DNA from: an uncultured Gemmatimonadota bacterium
GTDB lineage: Bacteria; Gemmatimonadota; Gemmatimonadetes; Gemmatimonadales; Gemmatimonadaceae
Reading direction: 5' to 3'
DNA length: 64,000 bases
Assembly (NCBI GenBank): GCA_903910555.1
Contig: CAIVZZ010000015.1
Coordinates: forward strand, 302,514 to 366,513
Made by a program: the position numbers and the translations under genes
Part shown: positions 16,595-25,417 of the stretch, piece after piece
Numbering within the stretch: the stretch's first letter is position 1
Layout: each line of letters starts with the position of its first letter
Notes under the pieces: generated by a model
Databases searched by the model: none
Seen by the model: only the letters and a program-made list of their open reading frames with translations
Told to the model about the DNA's origin: nothing

Positions 16595-17955
16595 CGCATT
16601 GTCGCGAGGCGTTTGAACGTGTCGCCCCGCTCTTCGTAGTTGTTGAACATGTCGTAGCTCGAGCACGCCGGAGAAAGCAGCACCGCACCCCCGGGCCTTG
16701 CTGCGGCGCGGGCGCACGAGATCACATCATGAAAAGACGATCCGAGGCGCACGAGCGGCACGTGGCCCGCAAGATCGGCCTCGATCACCGGTGCGGCTTC
16801 GCCGTACGCAATGACCAGCGATGCATGCGCGCGCAGCCCGTCGAGCAGCGCCGTATACGGTTCGTTCTTGTGCTTGCCGCCGAGCAATACGACTGATGGC
16901 CGCGTCATCGCTTCGATCGCAACGCGCGCGGAGCTCACGTTGGTTGCCTTGGAATCGTCGATCCACAGCACGCCGCCGACCTCGGCGACGATCTCAAGAC
17001 GGTGTGGCAGCGCGGTGAACGTGCGGATGCCCTCCACAAGCTGGGCGCGCGCGGCCGTCGTGCGGTGCGCGGCATCGCTGAGCGCGACGGCGAGCGCTGC
17101 GCTGAGCACGTTCGCGATGTTGTGACTGCCAAGCAGCGGAATTGCGGCGGTGGAAATGAAATCGGCACCGAGCAGCGTCCACTCGTTCAGCCTGAGCGAC
17201 GGTCCGGCATCGGCGTGAGGGTCGAGCATCGAGAAGCGATAGTGCGTTCCAGTGAGCTTCGAGGTTCTCTGCTCGACCTCTGCGTCATCCGCGTTGGTAA
17301 CCCAGACGGAATCGGCGTTCGCATTCGAGAACAGCACCATCTTGTCGGCGTAGTACTCGTCGCGCGACGCGTATCTGTCGAGATGGTCGGGCGCGAGGTT
17401 CGTCAGTAAGCCGACCGTTGGACTGATACTCGGCGTGTCGTGCAGCTGAAAGCTCGAGAGCTCCAGCGCGATCCAGGCAGGCGGCGTGACCTTGAGCGCG
17501 ACTTCCGACAACGGCGTGCCGATATTCCCCGCGGCGATTGCATCGAGGCCGAGCGCGCGCAACAGATGCGCGGCGAGCGCCGTCACCGTGCTCTTTCCGT
17601 TCGTGCCCGTGACCGCAATGATTTTCGACGCGCCGAGAAAAGCGAGCGCGACTTCCACTTCGCTCACGACCGGCACGTTGTGCTGGCGCGCCCGGACCAG
17701 CGGCGGAGCGTTCGGTGGAACTCCCGGGCTCACCACGACGACGGCCGCTGATGCGATGCGGTCCAGATCGTGGCCGCCTCCACGCGCATCCACGCCGGCT
17801 CCGGCGAGCATCGTGATCGTTCCGGCGTCTATATCACCGGCGTCCGACGCGTACACACGCGCTCCGGCACGCCGCAGCAGGTGCGAGACGGACTGACCGC
17901 TTCGGCCGAGTCCGATGACCGCGACTTCTCCGCGAAGGATCAGCTCGCGGATCAC
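16591..17955 (-). CDS. murD: UDP-N-acetylmuramoyl-L-alanine--D-glutamate ligase MurD
   Basis: 454 aa from the GTG at 17955, whose GTGA overlaps the mraY stop; the longer frame to 18039 would run inside mraY. Domain 1 opens VAVIGLGRSGQSVSHLLRR. The ATP-binding loop is VTGTNGKSTVTAL. The region around TNLAPDHLDRY carries the conserved His, and WIDDSKATN plus LLGGKHKNEPY mark the C-terminal domain of MurD. It ligates D-Glu to UDP-MurNAc-L-Ala. The start choice follows the pervasive 4-bp overlaps in this operon. Confidence 0.95.
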   Translation of the reverse strand: MIRELILRGEVAVIGLGRSGQSVSHLLRRAGARVYASDAGDIDAGTITMLAGAGVDARGGGHDLDRIASAAVVVVSPGVPPNAPPLVRARQHNVPVVSEVEVALAFLGASKIIAVTGTNGKSTVTALAAHLLRALGLDAIAAGNIGTPLSEVALKVTPPAWIALELSSFQLHDTPSISPTVGLLTNLAPDHLDRYASRDEYYADKMVLFSNANADSVWVTNADDAEVEQRTSKLTGTHYRFSMLDPHADAGPSLRLNEWTLLGADFISTAAIPLLGSHNIANVLSAALAVALSDAAHRTTAARAQLVEGIRTFTALPHRLEIVAEVGGVLWIDDSKATNVSSARVAIEAMTRPSVVLLGGKHKNEPYTALLDGLRAHASLVIAYGEAAPVIEADLAGHVPLVRLGSSFHDVISCARAAARPGGAVLLSPACSSYDMFNNYEERGDTFKRLATMR

Positions 17956-19094
17956 CGAAGCTTTAGCGTGCTGAGCGCAAAAAACGCGCAGAGAATTCCG
18001 AGGATCCAGAAGCGCACGACAACCTGCGTCTCCGGCCATCCCTTCAACTCGAAATGATGGTGCAGCGGCGCTCGCCGGAATACGCGATGCGCCTGCGCGT
18101 ATTCAAGACCGTAGCGTTTCCGGCGGTACTTGAACACGAAGCGCTGGATCAGCACCGATGTCGTTTCGGCGACAAAAACGCCGCCAACGAACACGACGAG
18201 AAACTCAGACTTCAGCAGGATCGCGACCGCACCGAGTGCGCCGCCGAGCGCGAGCGACCCGGTGTCGCCCATGAATACCTGCGCCGGGTGCGCATTGTAC
18301 CAGAGAAATCCAACCGACGCGCCGAACACTGCCGTGCAGAACACGGTGAGTTCGCCGGCGTCACGCAGGTAGAAGAGCTGCAGGTACGACGACCCATCCG
18401 TGCGCCCCATCGCATACGCAAAAATCGCGAAAGTCGCCATCGCAATCGCCATCAATCCCGTCGCGAGACCGTCGAGGCCGTCGGTGAGATTCACCGCGTT
18501 GCTCGTGGCCGTCATCACGAATGTCACGAACGGCACGTACAACCACGCGGCGCCGATCGTCGCCGGGACCACGAGCATGTACTTGAGGAATGGCAGCGTT
18601 GTCGACGCACCCGGCAGCGCGTTGAGCGGCGACTTCCAGATGTACATCGCGAGCGCAAAGCCGATCGTCACCTGGCCGGCCAGCTTGTAGCGCTCTACGA
18701 GCCCATCGTTGCGCTTCCCTTCCCGCTTCTGCTTGAGCTTGAGGTAGTCGTCGAGAAAACCTATGGCACCCATGAGCAGTGTCACCGCCAGGGCGAGCCA
18801 CACATAGCGATTCTCCAGGCGCATCCACAGCACCGTCGGCACGAGCGTCGCCGTGAGAATGATGACGCCGCCCATGGTCGGCGTCGTGCCTTTGATCGCA
18901 TGCGTGTCGGGCGTCCCTTCGCGGACGACCTGGTGGATCTGCATCCGCTGGAGCCAGCGCACGAACAACGGGCCGACGATGAACGCGACCAGCAGCGCGG
19001 TCACCGCCGCGCCCGCGGCGCGGAAGGACAGATACTGAAAGACGCGAAACGGTCCGAAGTGCTGCCGGAACGGATACAGGAAGTAGTAGAGCAT
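17952..19094 (-). CDS. mraY: phospho-N-acetylmuramoyl-pentapeptide transferase MraY
   Basis: 380 aa polytopic enzyme. Family signatures are GTPTMGGVIIL (here GTTPTMGGVII), GFLDDYLKLKQKR with the catalytic Asp pair, NAVNLTDGLDGLATG, and HHHFELKGWPE near the C-terminus. It transfers phospho-MurNAc-pentapeptide to undecaprenyl phosphate, giving lipid I, at the inner membrane. It sits between murF (29 bp upstream) and murD (4-bp overlap). Confidence 0.97.
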   Translation of the reverse strand: MLYYFLYPFRQHFGPFRVFQYLSFRAAGAAVTALLVAFIVGPLFVRWLQRMQIHQVVREGTPDTHAIKGTTPTMGGVIILTATLVPTVLWMRLENRYVWLALAVTLLMGAIGFLDDYLKLKQKREGKRNDGLVERYKLAGQVTIGFALAMYIWKSPLNALPGASTTLPFLKYMLVVPATIGAAWLYVPFVTFVMTATSNAVNLTDGLDGLATGLMAIAMATFAIFAYAMGRTDGSSYLQLFYLRDAGELTVFCTAVFGASVGFLWYNAHPAQVFMGDTGSLALGGALGAVAILLKSEFLVVFVGGVFVAETTSVLIQRFVFKYRRKRYGLEYAQAHRVFRRAPLHHHFELKGWPETQVVVRFWILGILCAFFALSTLKLR

Positions 19095-19123
19095 TTATTT
19101 CTTGATGACGAAGCCTGGTTGCG

Positions 19124-20503
19124 CTAGCTGGTTCGATACGGAGAGACTTCTTCAGCAGCCCACGCAGTGAGCTGTGGCAGAAGACGCTCGAGACGCACTC
19201 CGCGTGACGCCTTCAGGAGGATCACGGCGTCGGCGGCGAGCCTGGGCTCGAGCTTCGGCCAGAGATCATCAATGTCGTTCGCCGTCAAAATCCGTTCGTC
19301 GTTCGGCGCGACACTGCGCAGCGCCGCGGCAAATTCACCGATGCCCGCGATAATCGTCGCGCCCGAGTTGAGGGCATCGCGAGCGACCTCGGCGTGCGCA
19401 CGAAGCGTGTGCGCACCCAGTTCGCGCATTGTGCCGAGGATCGCCACACGCTGGCGTCCGGCGCCGACCTGATCGAGGAGCGCGAGCGCGGCACGGGCGG
19501 ATGCCGGGTTCGAGTTGTACGCATCGTTGATGACCAACGCTTCGCCGAGCGACTCAACCGCGGAGCGCATCGACGGGAGTCGCGACACATCCATCGCGGC
19601 GATTGCAGCCCCTGCATCGGCGATTTGCACGCCGCACTCGCGTGCGACGGCAAGCGCGAGCATGGCGTTCTTCAGATTGTGCAGGCCGCGCAGCGGAATC
19701 GTCAGACGCTCGCCATCGACCACGACCCAGCCGGTGCCATCCGGCGCGAGACCGAAGCTCGCCGCCATCACGTCACCGGCGCCAAGGCCCGCAGTCACAG
19801 TGCGGCGCGCGCGGCGCACGGACTCCGTTACAAGTGCGGGCTCGTCTGTTGGAATGACTGCGGTCGCGGTGCCATCGAGCAGCGATGCTTCCTCGCGCAT
19901 CACGCCGGCGAGATCGCCGAAGCCTTCGAGATGCTCTTCCTGCACCGTCGTGACAACAGCGATTGCCGGCTCGACGATCTTCCGCAGCAGCGCGATCTCA
20001 CCGGGAACGTTTGTGCCGAGTTCAACCACGGCGACGTCGGCACCGTCGGGGATCGCGAGCAGCGTGAGCGGCACGCCGATCTGATTATTGAGATTGCCTT
20101 TCGTGGCGTGCACATCGAGCCGCGCGCCGAGCGCGGCGCGGATCAGCTCCTTGGTACTCGTCTTTCCGTTTGAGCCGCCGACTGCGACGACCAGTCCATT
20201 CCACGCCAGCCGCCGCGCGCGGCCGAGCTGGCCGAGCGCGTGCAGCGTATCTGCAACGGCGTACACCGGCACGCCCAGATTCGCGGCCCGCTGTGCGTCG
20301 TGCACGACCACCGCGGCGGCACCCTTCTCGACGGCCGTCGCGAGATAGTCGTGAGCATCGAACTTCTCGCCCTTGAGTGCGACGAACAGATCGCCGCGCT
20401 CGATGGCGCGTGTGTCCGTGCACACCGCCCGGATCGGGCGATCGTCGCACGGGCCGCCGCCGAGTGCGCGGGCGATGCGCGCGAGCGTCCAAAATCCGCT
20501 CAT
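19124..20503 (-). CDS. murF: UDP-MurNAc-tripeptide--D-alanyl-D-alanine ligase MurF
   Basis: 459 aa. The N-terminal substrate domain contains VCTDTRAIERGDLFVALKGE. The ATP loop is VGGSNGKTSTKELI, then LNNQIGVPLTLL and VELGTNVPGEI, typical of MurF. The C-terminal domain has NDAYNSNPASARAAL and ILGTMRELG. It adds D-Ala-D-Ala to the muramoyl tripeptide, completing the cytoplasmic pentapeptide precursor. murE lies 16 bp upstream. No ddl gene is in this cluster, so the dipeptide must be made elsewhere. Confidence 0.97.
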   Translation of the reverse strand: MSGFWTLARIARALGGGPCDDRPIRAVCTDTRAIERGDLFVALKGEKFDAHDYLATAVEKGAAAVVVHDAQRAANLGVPVYAVADTLHALGQLGRARRLAWNGLVVAVGGSNGKTSTKELIRAALGARLDVHATKGNLNNQIGVPLTLLAIPDGADVAVVELGTNVPGEIALLRKIVEPAIAVVTTVQEEHLEGFGDLAGVMREEASLLDGTATAVIPTDEPALVTESVRRARRTVTAGLGAGDVMAASFGLAPDGTGWVVVDGERLTIPLRGLHNLKNAMLALAVARECGVQIADAGAAIAAMDVSRLPSMRSAVESLGEALVINDAYNSNPASARAALALLDQVGAGRQRVAILGTMRELGAHTLRAHAEVARDALNSGATIIAGIGEFAAALRSVAPNDERILTANDIDDLWPKLEPRLAADAVILLKASRGVRLERLLPQLTAWAAEEVSPYRTS

Positions 20504-20519
20504 GATTTCACGATCCTAT

Positions 20520-22007
20520 TCATACCGCGGTCGCTTTGGTTCCGGTGAGAATCTCTCCGACGATCTGCTTCTCGTCGAACGGATATTTTGTAGTTCCGCG
20601 GACTTGGTAATCCTCGTGTCCTTTCCCCGCGAGCAGCACGACATCTGTGGCGGGGTCGGCGATTTCGATCGCCCGCTCGATTGCCGCACGGCGGTCTTCA
20701 ATCCGCTCGTAGTGCCCGGGCGTAAGCGCGGCGGCGATCTCGTCGAGAATGCGCTCGGGATTTTCCGTGCGTGGATTGTCGCTCGTGATGATCACACGGT
20801 CGGCCAGCTTCGCCGCGACCTCACCCATGAGCGGACGCTTTCCGCGATCGCGATCGCCGCCGGCGCCGAACATGACGATCAGCTTGCCGCGTGTGAACGG
20901 GCGCAGCGCGGCGAGCGCGCGCTCGAGTGCGTCGGGGGTGTGCGCGTAGTCGCGCAGCACGGTGGGTCGCGCGCCGACGATCTCCAGACGCCCGGGCACC
21001 TGCGGCTGCGTGCTGAGCCGCGCGGCGATCGTCTCGACCGACATGCCGAGCGCGTACGCCGTCGCCGCCGCGCCGAGCGCGTTCGCGACGTTGAAATCTC
21101 CGATGAGCGGGAGGTGGACAGCCGCCGACGCCGAATTCGTCGTGAGGCGCCACTTGCTCCCGGCGGGATCGAAGGTCACTTGCTCCGCGCGAACCTCGGC
21201 TCGTGCGCTGAGGACGCCGAACGTGACGCGGCGTGGCGCGTACGGCAGCGCATTCCACGCACGATCGTCCGAGTTGACCACTGCAACGCCATCAGCCGAG
21301 AGATGCGCGACGAGCGCGGCCTTCGCCGCGAAGTACGCCTCCATTGTGCCGTGGTAGTCCAGATGATCGCGCGTAAGATTCGTAAAAACCGCGGCGGAGA
21401 AACGTACGCCGTCAACGCGCCGCTGATGAAGCGCGTGCGACGATACCTCCATCGCCACCGTACGCACACCGGCGTCGGCGAGCGCGCGCAGTGTGCGCTG
21501 CAACTCAACCGGCCCGGGCGTCGTGAGCGACGCGCCGCCGCCTTTCAACGGCTGACCCAGACTCCCCACCAGAGTGCCGAGCGTGCCGATACTCGCGCTG
21601 CGCGCGTTCGGTTCGTCGAACAGGTGCCGCAGCATGCCGACGGTCGTCGTCTTGCCGTTTGTTCCGGTGACGCCGATGAAGCGCATCGCGCTCGCGGGCT
21701 CGCGGTAGAACGCGGCGGCGGCGAGTGCGGCCGCACGGCGGCCGTCGCGCACGACGATCGCCGGCAATCCCGTACGCGATGGATCCTCGACAATCGCGAC
21801 GCCGGCCCCGGAGCCGGCTGCCGCGGCGAGGAAATCGTGGCCATCGCGCTCCGAACCACGTACGGCAATGAAGATCGAATCCGCGATGACATCCCTGCTA
21901 TCGTCCGAGATCGCAGTGACGATATCGGGAAGCGAGCCTGTCGTGGTCACAACCAACCCGGCGCGTTCGAGCGCGCCCATGATCTCAGAGAGGCGCACGG
22001 GTTTCAT
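20520..22007 (-). CDS. murE: UDP-MurNAc-L-alanyl-D-glutamate--2,6-diaminopimelate ligase MurE
   Basis: 495 aa. The N-terminal SDDSRDVIADSIFIAVRG, ATP loop VTGTNGKTTTVGML, MEVSSHALHQRRVDGV and FTNLTRDHLDYHGTMEAY are classic MurE. The substrate-specifying motif reads DNPRTENP, the DNPR form that selects meso-diaminopimelate rather than lysine. This implies mDAP-type peptidoglycan. It starts 7 bp after ftsI. Confidence 0.97.
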   Translation of the reverse strand: MKPVRLSEIMGALERAGLVVTTTGSLPDIVTAISDDSRDVIADSIFIAVRGSERDGHDFLAAAAGSGAGVAIVEDPSRTGLPAIVVRDGRRAAALAAAAFYREPASAMRFIGVTGTNGKTTTVGMLRHLFDEPNARSASIGTLGTLVGSLGQPLKGGGASLTTPGPVELQRTLRALADAGVRTVAMEVSSHALHQRRVDGVRFSAAVFTNLTRDHLDYHGTMEAYFAAKAALVAHLSADGVAVVNSDDRAWNALPYAPRRVTFGVLSARAEVRAEQVTFDPAGSKWRLTTNSASAAVHLPLIGDFNVANALGAAATAYALGMSVETIAARLSTQPQVPGRLEIVGARPTVLRDYAHTPDALERALAALRPFTRGKLIVMFGAGGDRDRGKRPLMGEVAAKLADRVIITSDNPRTENPERILDEIAAALTPGHYERIEDRRAAIERAIEIADPATDVVLLAGKGHEDYQVRGTTKYPFDEKQIVGEILTGTKATAV

Positions 22008-22014
22008 TGCGTGC

Positions 22015-24021
22015 TCACGGCGCGCGCATCAGGCGCACGGTCGAACCGGACGGCGCGAGTGTCCCCGCAGCCGGAGCGGTCCCGCTCGCCGATCCCGAGC
22101 CGTCGATCACCGCGAGTGAGACGCGGAATCCCGCGCGATGCAGCGCGTACACGGCGCGGCGTACGGCGAATCCGTGCACATCCGGAATCGTGCGCGCCGC
22201 CACAGCCGCAGATGATCTCTTGGGCGAGTCGAGCCGGTAGACATATGGCACGCTGCCGGATTCCGTGACACGCACCAGTGAATCGGCGCTCGTCACGCTG
22301 TCCGGCAGCGATACAGTCGCCTCCACACGCTTCGGCACCGCCGCGAGATTCGTGCGATTCAGCGACGCATCACGCGCGGCGATCGCCGCCTGCAGCACGA
22401 CCTTCGAAACCGGCGCCGCGGCCTTGCCGCCAAAGATCGTCGACGATGGATTGTCGAGCTTGATCAGCAGCACGAGCTGCGGATTGTCCGCGGGAAAGAG
22501 ACCGACGAAGCTCGCCGTGTATTTCCCCGCGACGTACTTGCCATGCTCGGTGCGTTTCGCCGTTCCCGTCTTTCCCGCGACATCGAACGTCGCGAGCTTC
22601 GCGGAATCACCGGTGCCCCCTTCCACCACGCCGCGCAGCAGTCCGCGAACAATCTGCGCCGTTTCGGTCGTCATGACGCGACGGACAACCGTGCGCTCAT
22701 GGTGATAGAGCACGGTGCCGTCAACGCCGCGGATTTCTTTCACGATCGCCGGCTGGAGCAGTTCTCCGCCGTTCGCGATCGCCGCGTAGGCGTTCGCAAG
22801 CTGCAGCGGGGTGACGTTCAGCGCGTACCCCATCGCGAGCGATGCCGGCGTCTGCTTGTCCCACCGCTGCGGCGTCGGCAGACGACCGCTTTCCTCGGCG
22901 GGATACGGCAGCCCCGAGGGCGAACCGAATCCGACATCACGCAGCAACTCGTACTGCTCGCGCGGTGAAAAACGCATCGCGAACTGCACGATGCCGATAT
23001 TGCTCGAAAAACGAATCACATCCGCGAGCGAAAAACTCGGCGCCTTGTGGTCGTCTTCGATCTTGCGGCCGTTGTAGTCCCACACGCCGCCGTACGTATT
23101 CATCACCTCGTCGACGCGCGCGCGATGCAGGTCCAACAAACGTGCGGCAACAAACGGCTTGAGCGTGGAACCCGGCTCATACGGCTCGGTGAGCGCGGTC
23201 GCAGAAGTTGAAAGCGGATCGGCGCGACGGCTCGCCATCGCGCGCACCTCCCCGCTGTTGGGATCGAGCATGACGATATCGCCGCCGCTCGCACCGGTCT
23301 GACGGAGGGCGTCGCTCAGTGCTTTCTCGGCGATGTCCTGCAGCGTCTGGTTGACGGTGAGCACAACCGTGTGCCCGGGCTTCGCATCATCGGCCGCGAG
23401 TGTCGGCGAGTCGAAACGTGTACCCTTTGCGTCGCGCAGCAGCGCGGTGTGCCCGGCCTCGCCGCGCAGGATCGGATCGAGTGCTTTCTCGAGACCGTCC
23501 ACCGGATCACCCGCGTCGTCCGCGCGGCCAACAAGACGGCGAAGACCATCGTTCGACGGCGGCACGCGCTCGAGCACGGGTTCGGAGTGCACGCCATGCA
23601 TCGTGACTGCGGGCGCGATGTCGCTCATCAGGTAGCGGCCTGGGATCGTCACCCAGGCGCGCGTCGTGTCGGTCGCGCGTGCGACCCACTCCGCCGGAAC
23701 CGCCGCGTGCACGAGCGCATTCGCGAGCGCGGTGAGCCGGCGGTGAGCGGCCACAGGATTTCGCTTGCTGTCGCCGAGCACTTCGCGCGGCGCGACGTTG
23801 AGCCGCACGAGCTGGCGGCTCTCGACGAGCATCGCGCCTTTTTCATCGAGAATCATCCCGCGCGGCGCGGGCAACGGCGACGCGGCGAGCTGCTGATTGC
23901 GGGCCTTCGCGCGCCAGACCGCGGTCTGAAAAAGCTGCACCTGCGCCGCGCGCCCGACGAGGACGACCGCGAAGAGCGCAAACGCCGCGTGCGTCAGCCC
24001 GACGCGGCTAGCGCGAATCAC
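22015..24021 (-). CDS. ftsI: septal transpeptidase FtsI (PBP3/2x type) with C-terminal PASTA domain
   Basis: 668 aa from a GTG overlapping ftsL by 14 bp. One N-terminal membrane helix (about 10-28) precedes the dimerisation domain. Transpeptidase motifs are EPGSTLKPF (SxxK), FSSNIGIVQ (SxN) and AGKTGTAKR (KTG). The last ~60 residues form a PASTA repeat (TIPDVHGFAVRRAVYALHRAG). It cross-links septal peptidoglycan as partner of FtsW. The single PASTA domain is more familiar from Firmicutes PBP2x/SpoVD than from proteobacterial FtsI and may sense uncrosslinked muropeptide. Confidence 0.96.
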   Translation of the reverse strand: MIRASRVGLTHAAFALFAVVLVGRAAQVQLFQTAVWRAKARNQQLAASPLPAPRGMILDEKGAMLVESRQLVRLNVAPREVLGDSKRNPVAAHRRLTALANALVHAAVPAEWVARATDTTRAWVTIPGRYLMSDIAPAVTMHGVHSEPVLERVPPSNDGLRRLVGRADDAGDPVDGLEKALDPILRGEAGHTALLRDAKGTRFDSPTLAADDAKPGHTVVLTVNQTLQDIAEKALSDALRQTGASGGDIVMLDPNSGEVRAMASRRADPLSTSATALTEPYEPGSTLKPFVAARLLDLHRARVDEVMNTYGGVWDYNGRKIEDDHKAPSFSLADVIRFSSNIGIVQFAMRFSPREQYELLRDVGFGSPSGLPYPAEESGRLPTPQRWDKQTPASLAMGYALNVTPLQLANAYAAIANGGELLQPAIVKEIRGVDGTVLYHHERTVVRRVMTTETAQIVRGLLRGVVEGGTGDSAKLATFDVAGKTGTAKRTEHGKYVAGKYTASFVGLFPADNPQLVLLIKLDNPSSTIFGGKAAAPVSKVVLQAAIAARDASLNRTNLAAVPKRVEATVSLPDSVTSADSLVRVTESGSVPYVYRLDSPKRSSAAVAARTIPDVHGFAVRRAVYALHRAGFRVSLAVIDGSGSASGTAPAAGTLAPSGSTVRLMRAP

Positions 24022-24307
24022 GCGGATTCCGTTTCTTCGCCGGGCGTTGCAGGTAGATCACTAGGCTGTCGCTTGGGATGTGCATGTTGAGACGTTCCTC
24101 GGCCACCGTGGCCAAGGTGGCGCGACTCGACGCATCACGGATATCGCCCTCGATTTTCGCACGCTCCGCTTCCAGCGCACCCCGCTGCTGCTCGAGGCGC
24201 TGCTGTTCGCGGGCGCGTGCGTTGCCGAAGCTCCGCCTCCATATGACGCCCGTGGCCACGAGGACGAAACCGACGAGAACGAGAGCGACGACCGAGCGGC
24301 CGCGCAC
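24008..24307 (-). CDS. ftsL: cell division protein FtsL (FtsB/FtsL-type bitopic protein)
   Basis: 99 aa. One membrane helix (VVALVLVGFVLVATGVIW, about 5-22) is followed by a coiled coil (REQQRLEQQRGALEAERAKI) and the short extracytoplasmic segment with ATVAEERLNM typical of FtsL. It forms the FtsQLB complex regulating FtsWI. Assignment relies on topology and position between rsmH (1 bp away) and ftsI (14-bp overlap). An FtsB-like identity cannot be excluded. Confidence 0.85.
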   Translation of the reverse strand: MRGRSVVALVLVGFVLVATGVIWRRSFGNARAREQQRLEQQRGALEAERAKIEGDIRDASSRATLATVAEERLNMHIPSDSLVIYLQRPAKKRNPRDSR

Positions 24308-24308
24308 G

Positions 24309-25313
24309 TCACGCCTTCCGGGCTGAAGACGGCGCCTGCGTTTCCTTCCGCCACGCGCGGAGATGCGCGCTGCGGGCGCGCGGATTCCGCGCCGTTTCTT
24401 CGGCGCCGGCGTTCACGGCCTTTCGGGTGATGAGCGCACCAAGTGAGTGGGCGCGACAGCTGCACATGATTTGTTTTGGCGGGCAGATACAGGAAAGGCT
24501 CCACTCGCGGAAAGCGTGCTTCGCAATCCGGTCTTCCCCCGAGTGATAGGCGATCACCGCCAAGACGCCCGCCGGGGCCAGACGGTCACGCATTGCCGGG
24601 AGCGCGCGCGCGAGCGCGTCAAGTTCACCATTGACCGCGATGCGCAGCGCCTGAAAGAGCCGGGCAAAATCGCCGGGGCCGGAGCGCGGTCCAAGAACCG
24701 CTCTTATGGCACCGACAAAGTCGTCGCTCGTTTCGAACGGGCGATTGCCACGGCGACGGATGACTTCGCGCGCGAGCCGGCCGGCTTTTGGTTCGTCGCC
24801 GAAGTCTTTGAAGATGGTTTTTAGTTCGGCTTCGTCAGCGTCGTTAAGCAGCTCCGCCGCCGTCTGCCCTCCGCCGTCCCGCTGCCGTCCGCCGTCCGCG
24901 GTCTGCCGTCTCAAGTCCATGCGCATATCGAGCGGAGCACCTTCCCTGAACGAGAAGCCGCGCGTCTCATCGTCGAACTGATGGGACGAGACGCCGAGGT
25001 CGAGCAGGATGCCGTCGAACAGGATGCCGTCGAGTTCGGCGATTTGGTCGAAGTCGACGAAGTTCGACTGGAACGCGCGGAAGGTGCCGGCTGATTCGAA
25101 CGACGCGAGCCGGGCGCGGGCGGTGGCGATCGCTTCGGGATCTTGATCGAGGCCGGTGACGGTCGCGCCGGCTTCAAGAAGTGCGAGTGAATGTCCGCCG
25201 CCGCCGAGTGTGCCGTCGAGAATATTGGCGCCGGGTTTTGGCTTCAGCGCGTCGAGCACCTCGGCGACTAGCACCGGTGCGTGGTACGCGGAGTCGAAGC
25301 GGGTGTCGGTCAC
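24309..25313 (-). CDS. rsmH: 16S rRNA (cytosine(1402)-N(4))-methyltransferase RsmH
   Basis: 334 aa from a GTG. Conserved pieces are YHAPVLVAEVLDAL, the SAM motif DGTLGGGGHSLALLEAG, LLDLGVSSHQFDDETRGFSFR, and IAYHSGEDRIAKHAFRE near the C-terminus. It methylates N4 of C1402 in the 16S rRNA decoding site. Anomaly: after MRMD the usual short turn is expanded by about 13 residues (RRQTADGGRQRDG), encoded by a GACGGC-type microsatellite before GGQTAAELLN. It is the first gene of the dcw cluster; no mraZ precedes it. Confidence 0.95.
   Translation of the reverse strand: MTDTRFDSAYHAPVLVAEVLDALKPKPGANILDGTLGGGGHSLALLEAGATVTGLDQDPEAIATARARLASFESAGTFRAFQSNFVDFDQIAELDGILFDGILLDLGVSSHQFDDETRGFSFREGAPLDMRMDLRRQTADGGRQRDGGGQTAAELLNDADEAELKTIFKDFGDEPKAGRLAREVIRRRGNRPFETSDDFVGAIRAVLGPRSGPGDFARLFQALRIAVNGELDALARALPAMRDRLAPAGVLAVIAYHSGEDRIAKHAFREWSLSCICPPKQIMCSCRAHSLGALITRKAVNAGAEETARNPRARSAHLRAWRKETQAPSSARKA
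24872..24912. repeat. in-frame short-repeat expansion within rsmH
   Basis: On the coding strand the stretch consists of near-repeats of GGCAGACGGCGGAC and CGGCGGACGGC. It inserts about 13 residues, duplicating a QTA(D/A) motif, between conserved MRMD and QTAAELLN. Boundaries are approximate. Confidence 0.6.
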
Positions 25314-25319
25314 ATTGGA

Positions 25320-25325
25320 AAGATA
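25320..25325 (-). promoter_or_regulatory. -10-like TATCTT six bases before the rsmH start
   Basis: Minus-strand TATCTT is followed by six bases (TCCAAT) and the GTG start at 25313, which would place the transcript start on or beside the start codon. The region where a -35 would lie is occupied by the 14-bp tandem repeat at 25328-25354; no -35 consensus is visible. Confidence 0.4.
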
Positions 25326-25327
25326 AC

Positions 25328-25354
25328 GACCGAGGACCGAAGACCGAGGACCGA
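25328..25354. repeat. 14-bp tandem repeat upstream of rsmH
   Basis: Plus strand reads gaccgaggaccgaa followed by gaccgaggaccga, a 14-base unit present nearly twice and itself built of 7-base gaccgag-like units. It falls between the rsmH start and the terminator hairpin. Confidence 0.85.
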
Positions 25355-25364
25355 TGCGAAAGAC

Positions 25365-25398
25365 AAAGGCCCGCCGCTCGAGTGAGCGGCGGGCCTTT
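25365..25398 (-). terminator. hairpin terminator after the TPR-protein gene
   Basis: A perfect 15-bp stem (aaaggcccgccgctc / gagcggcgggccttt) with a four-base loop lies 20 bp past the stop of the TPR gene. It precedes the rsmH promoter region. Only a short T run follows, so termination may be partial or bidirectional. Confidence 0.8.
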
Positions 25399-25417
25399 GG
25401 AATGTTCTACTTCAATG

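Noticed and set aside
16595..16717. 41-residue N-terminal extension of FtsW
   Set aside because: Lies inside murD and is Arg-rich; the ATG overlapping the murD stop fits the operon pattern.
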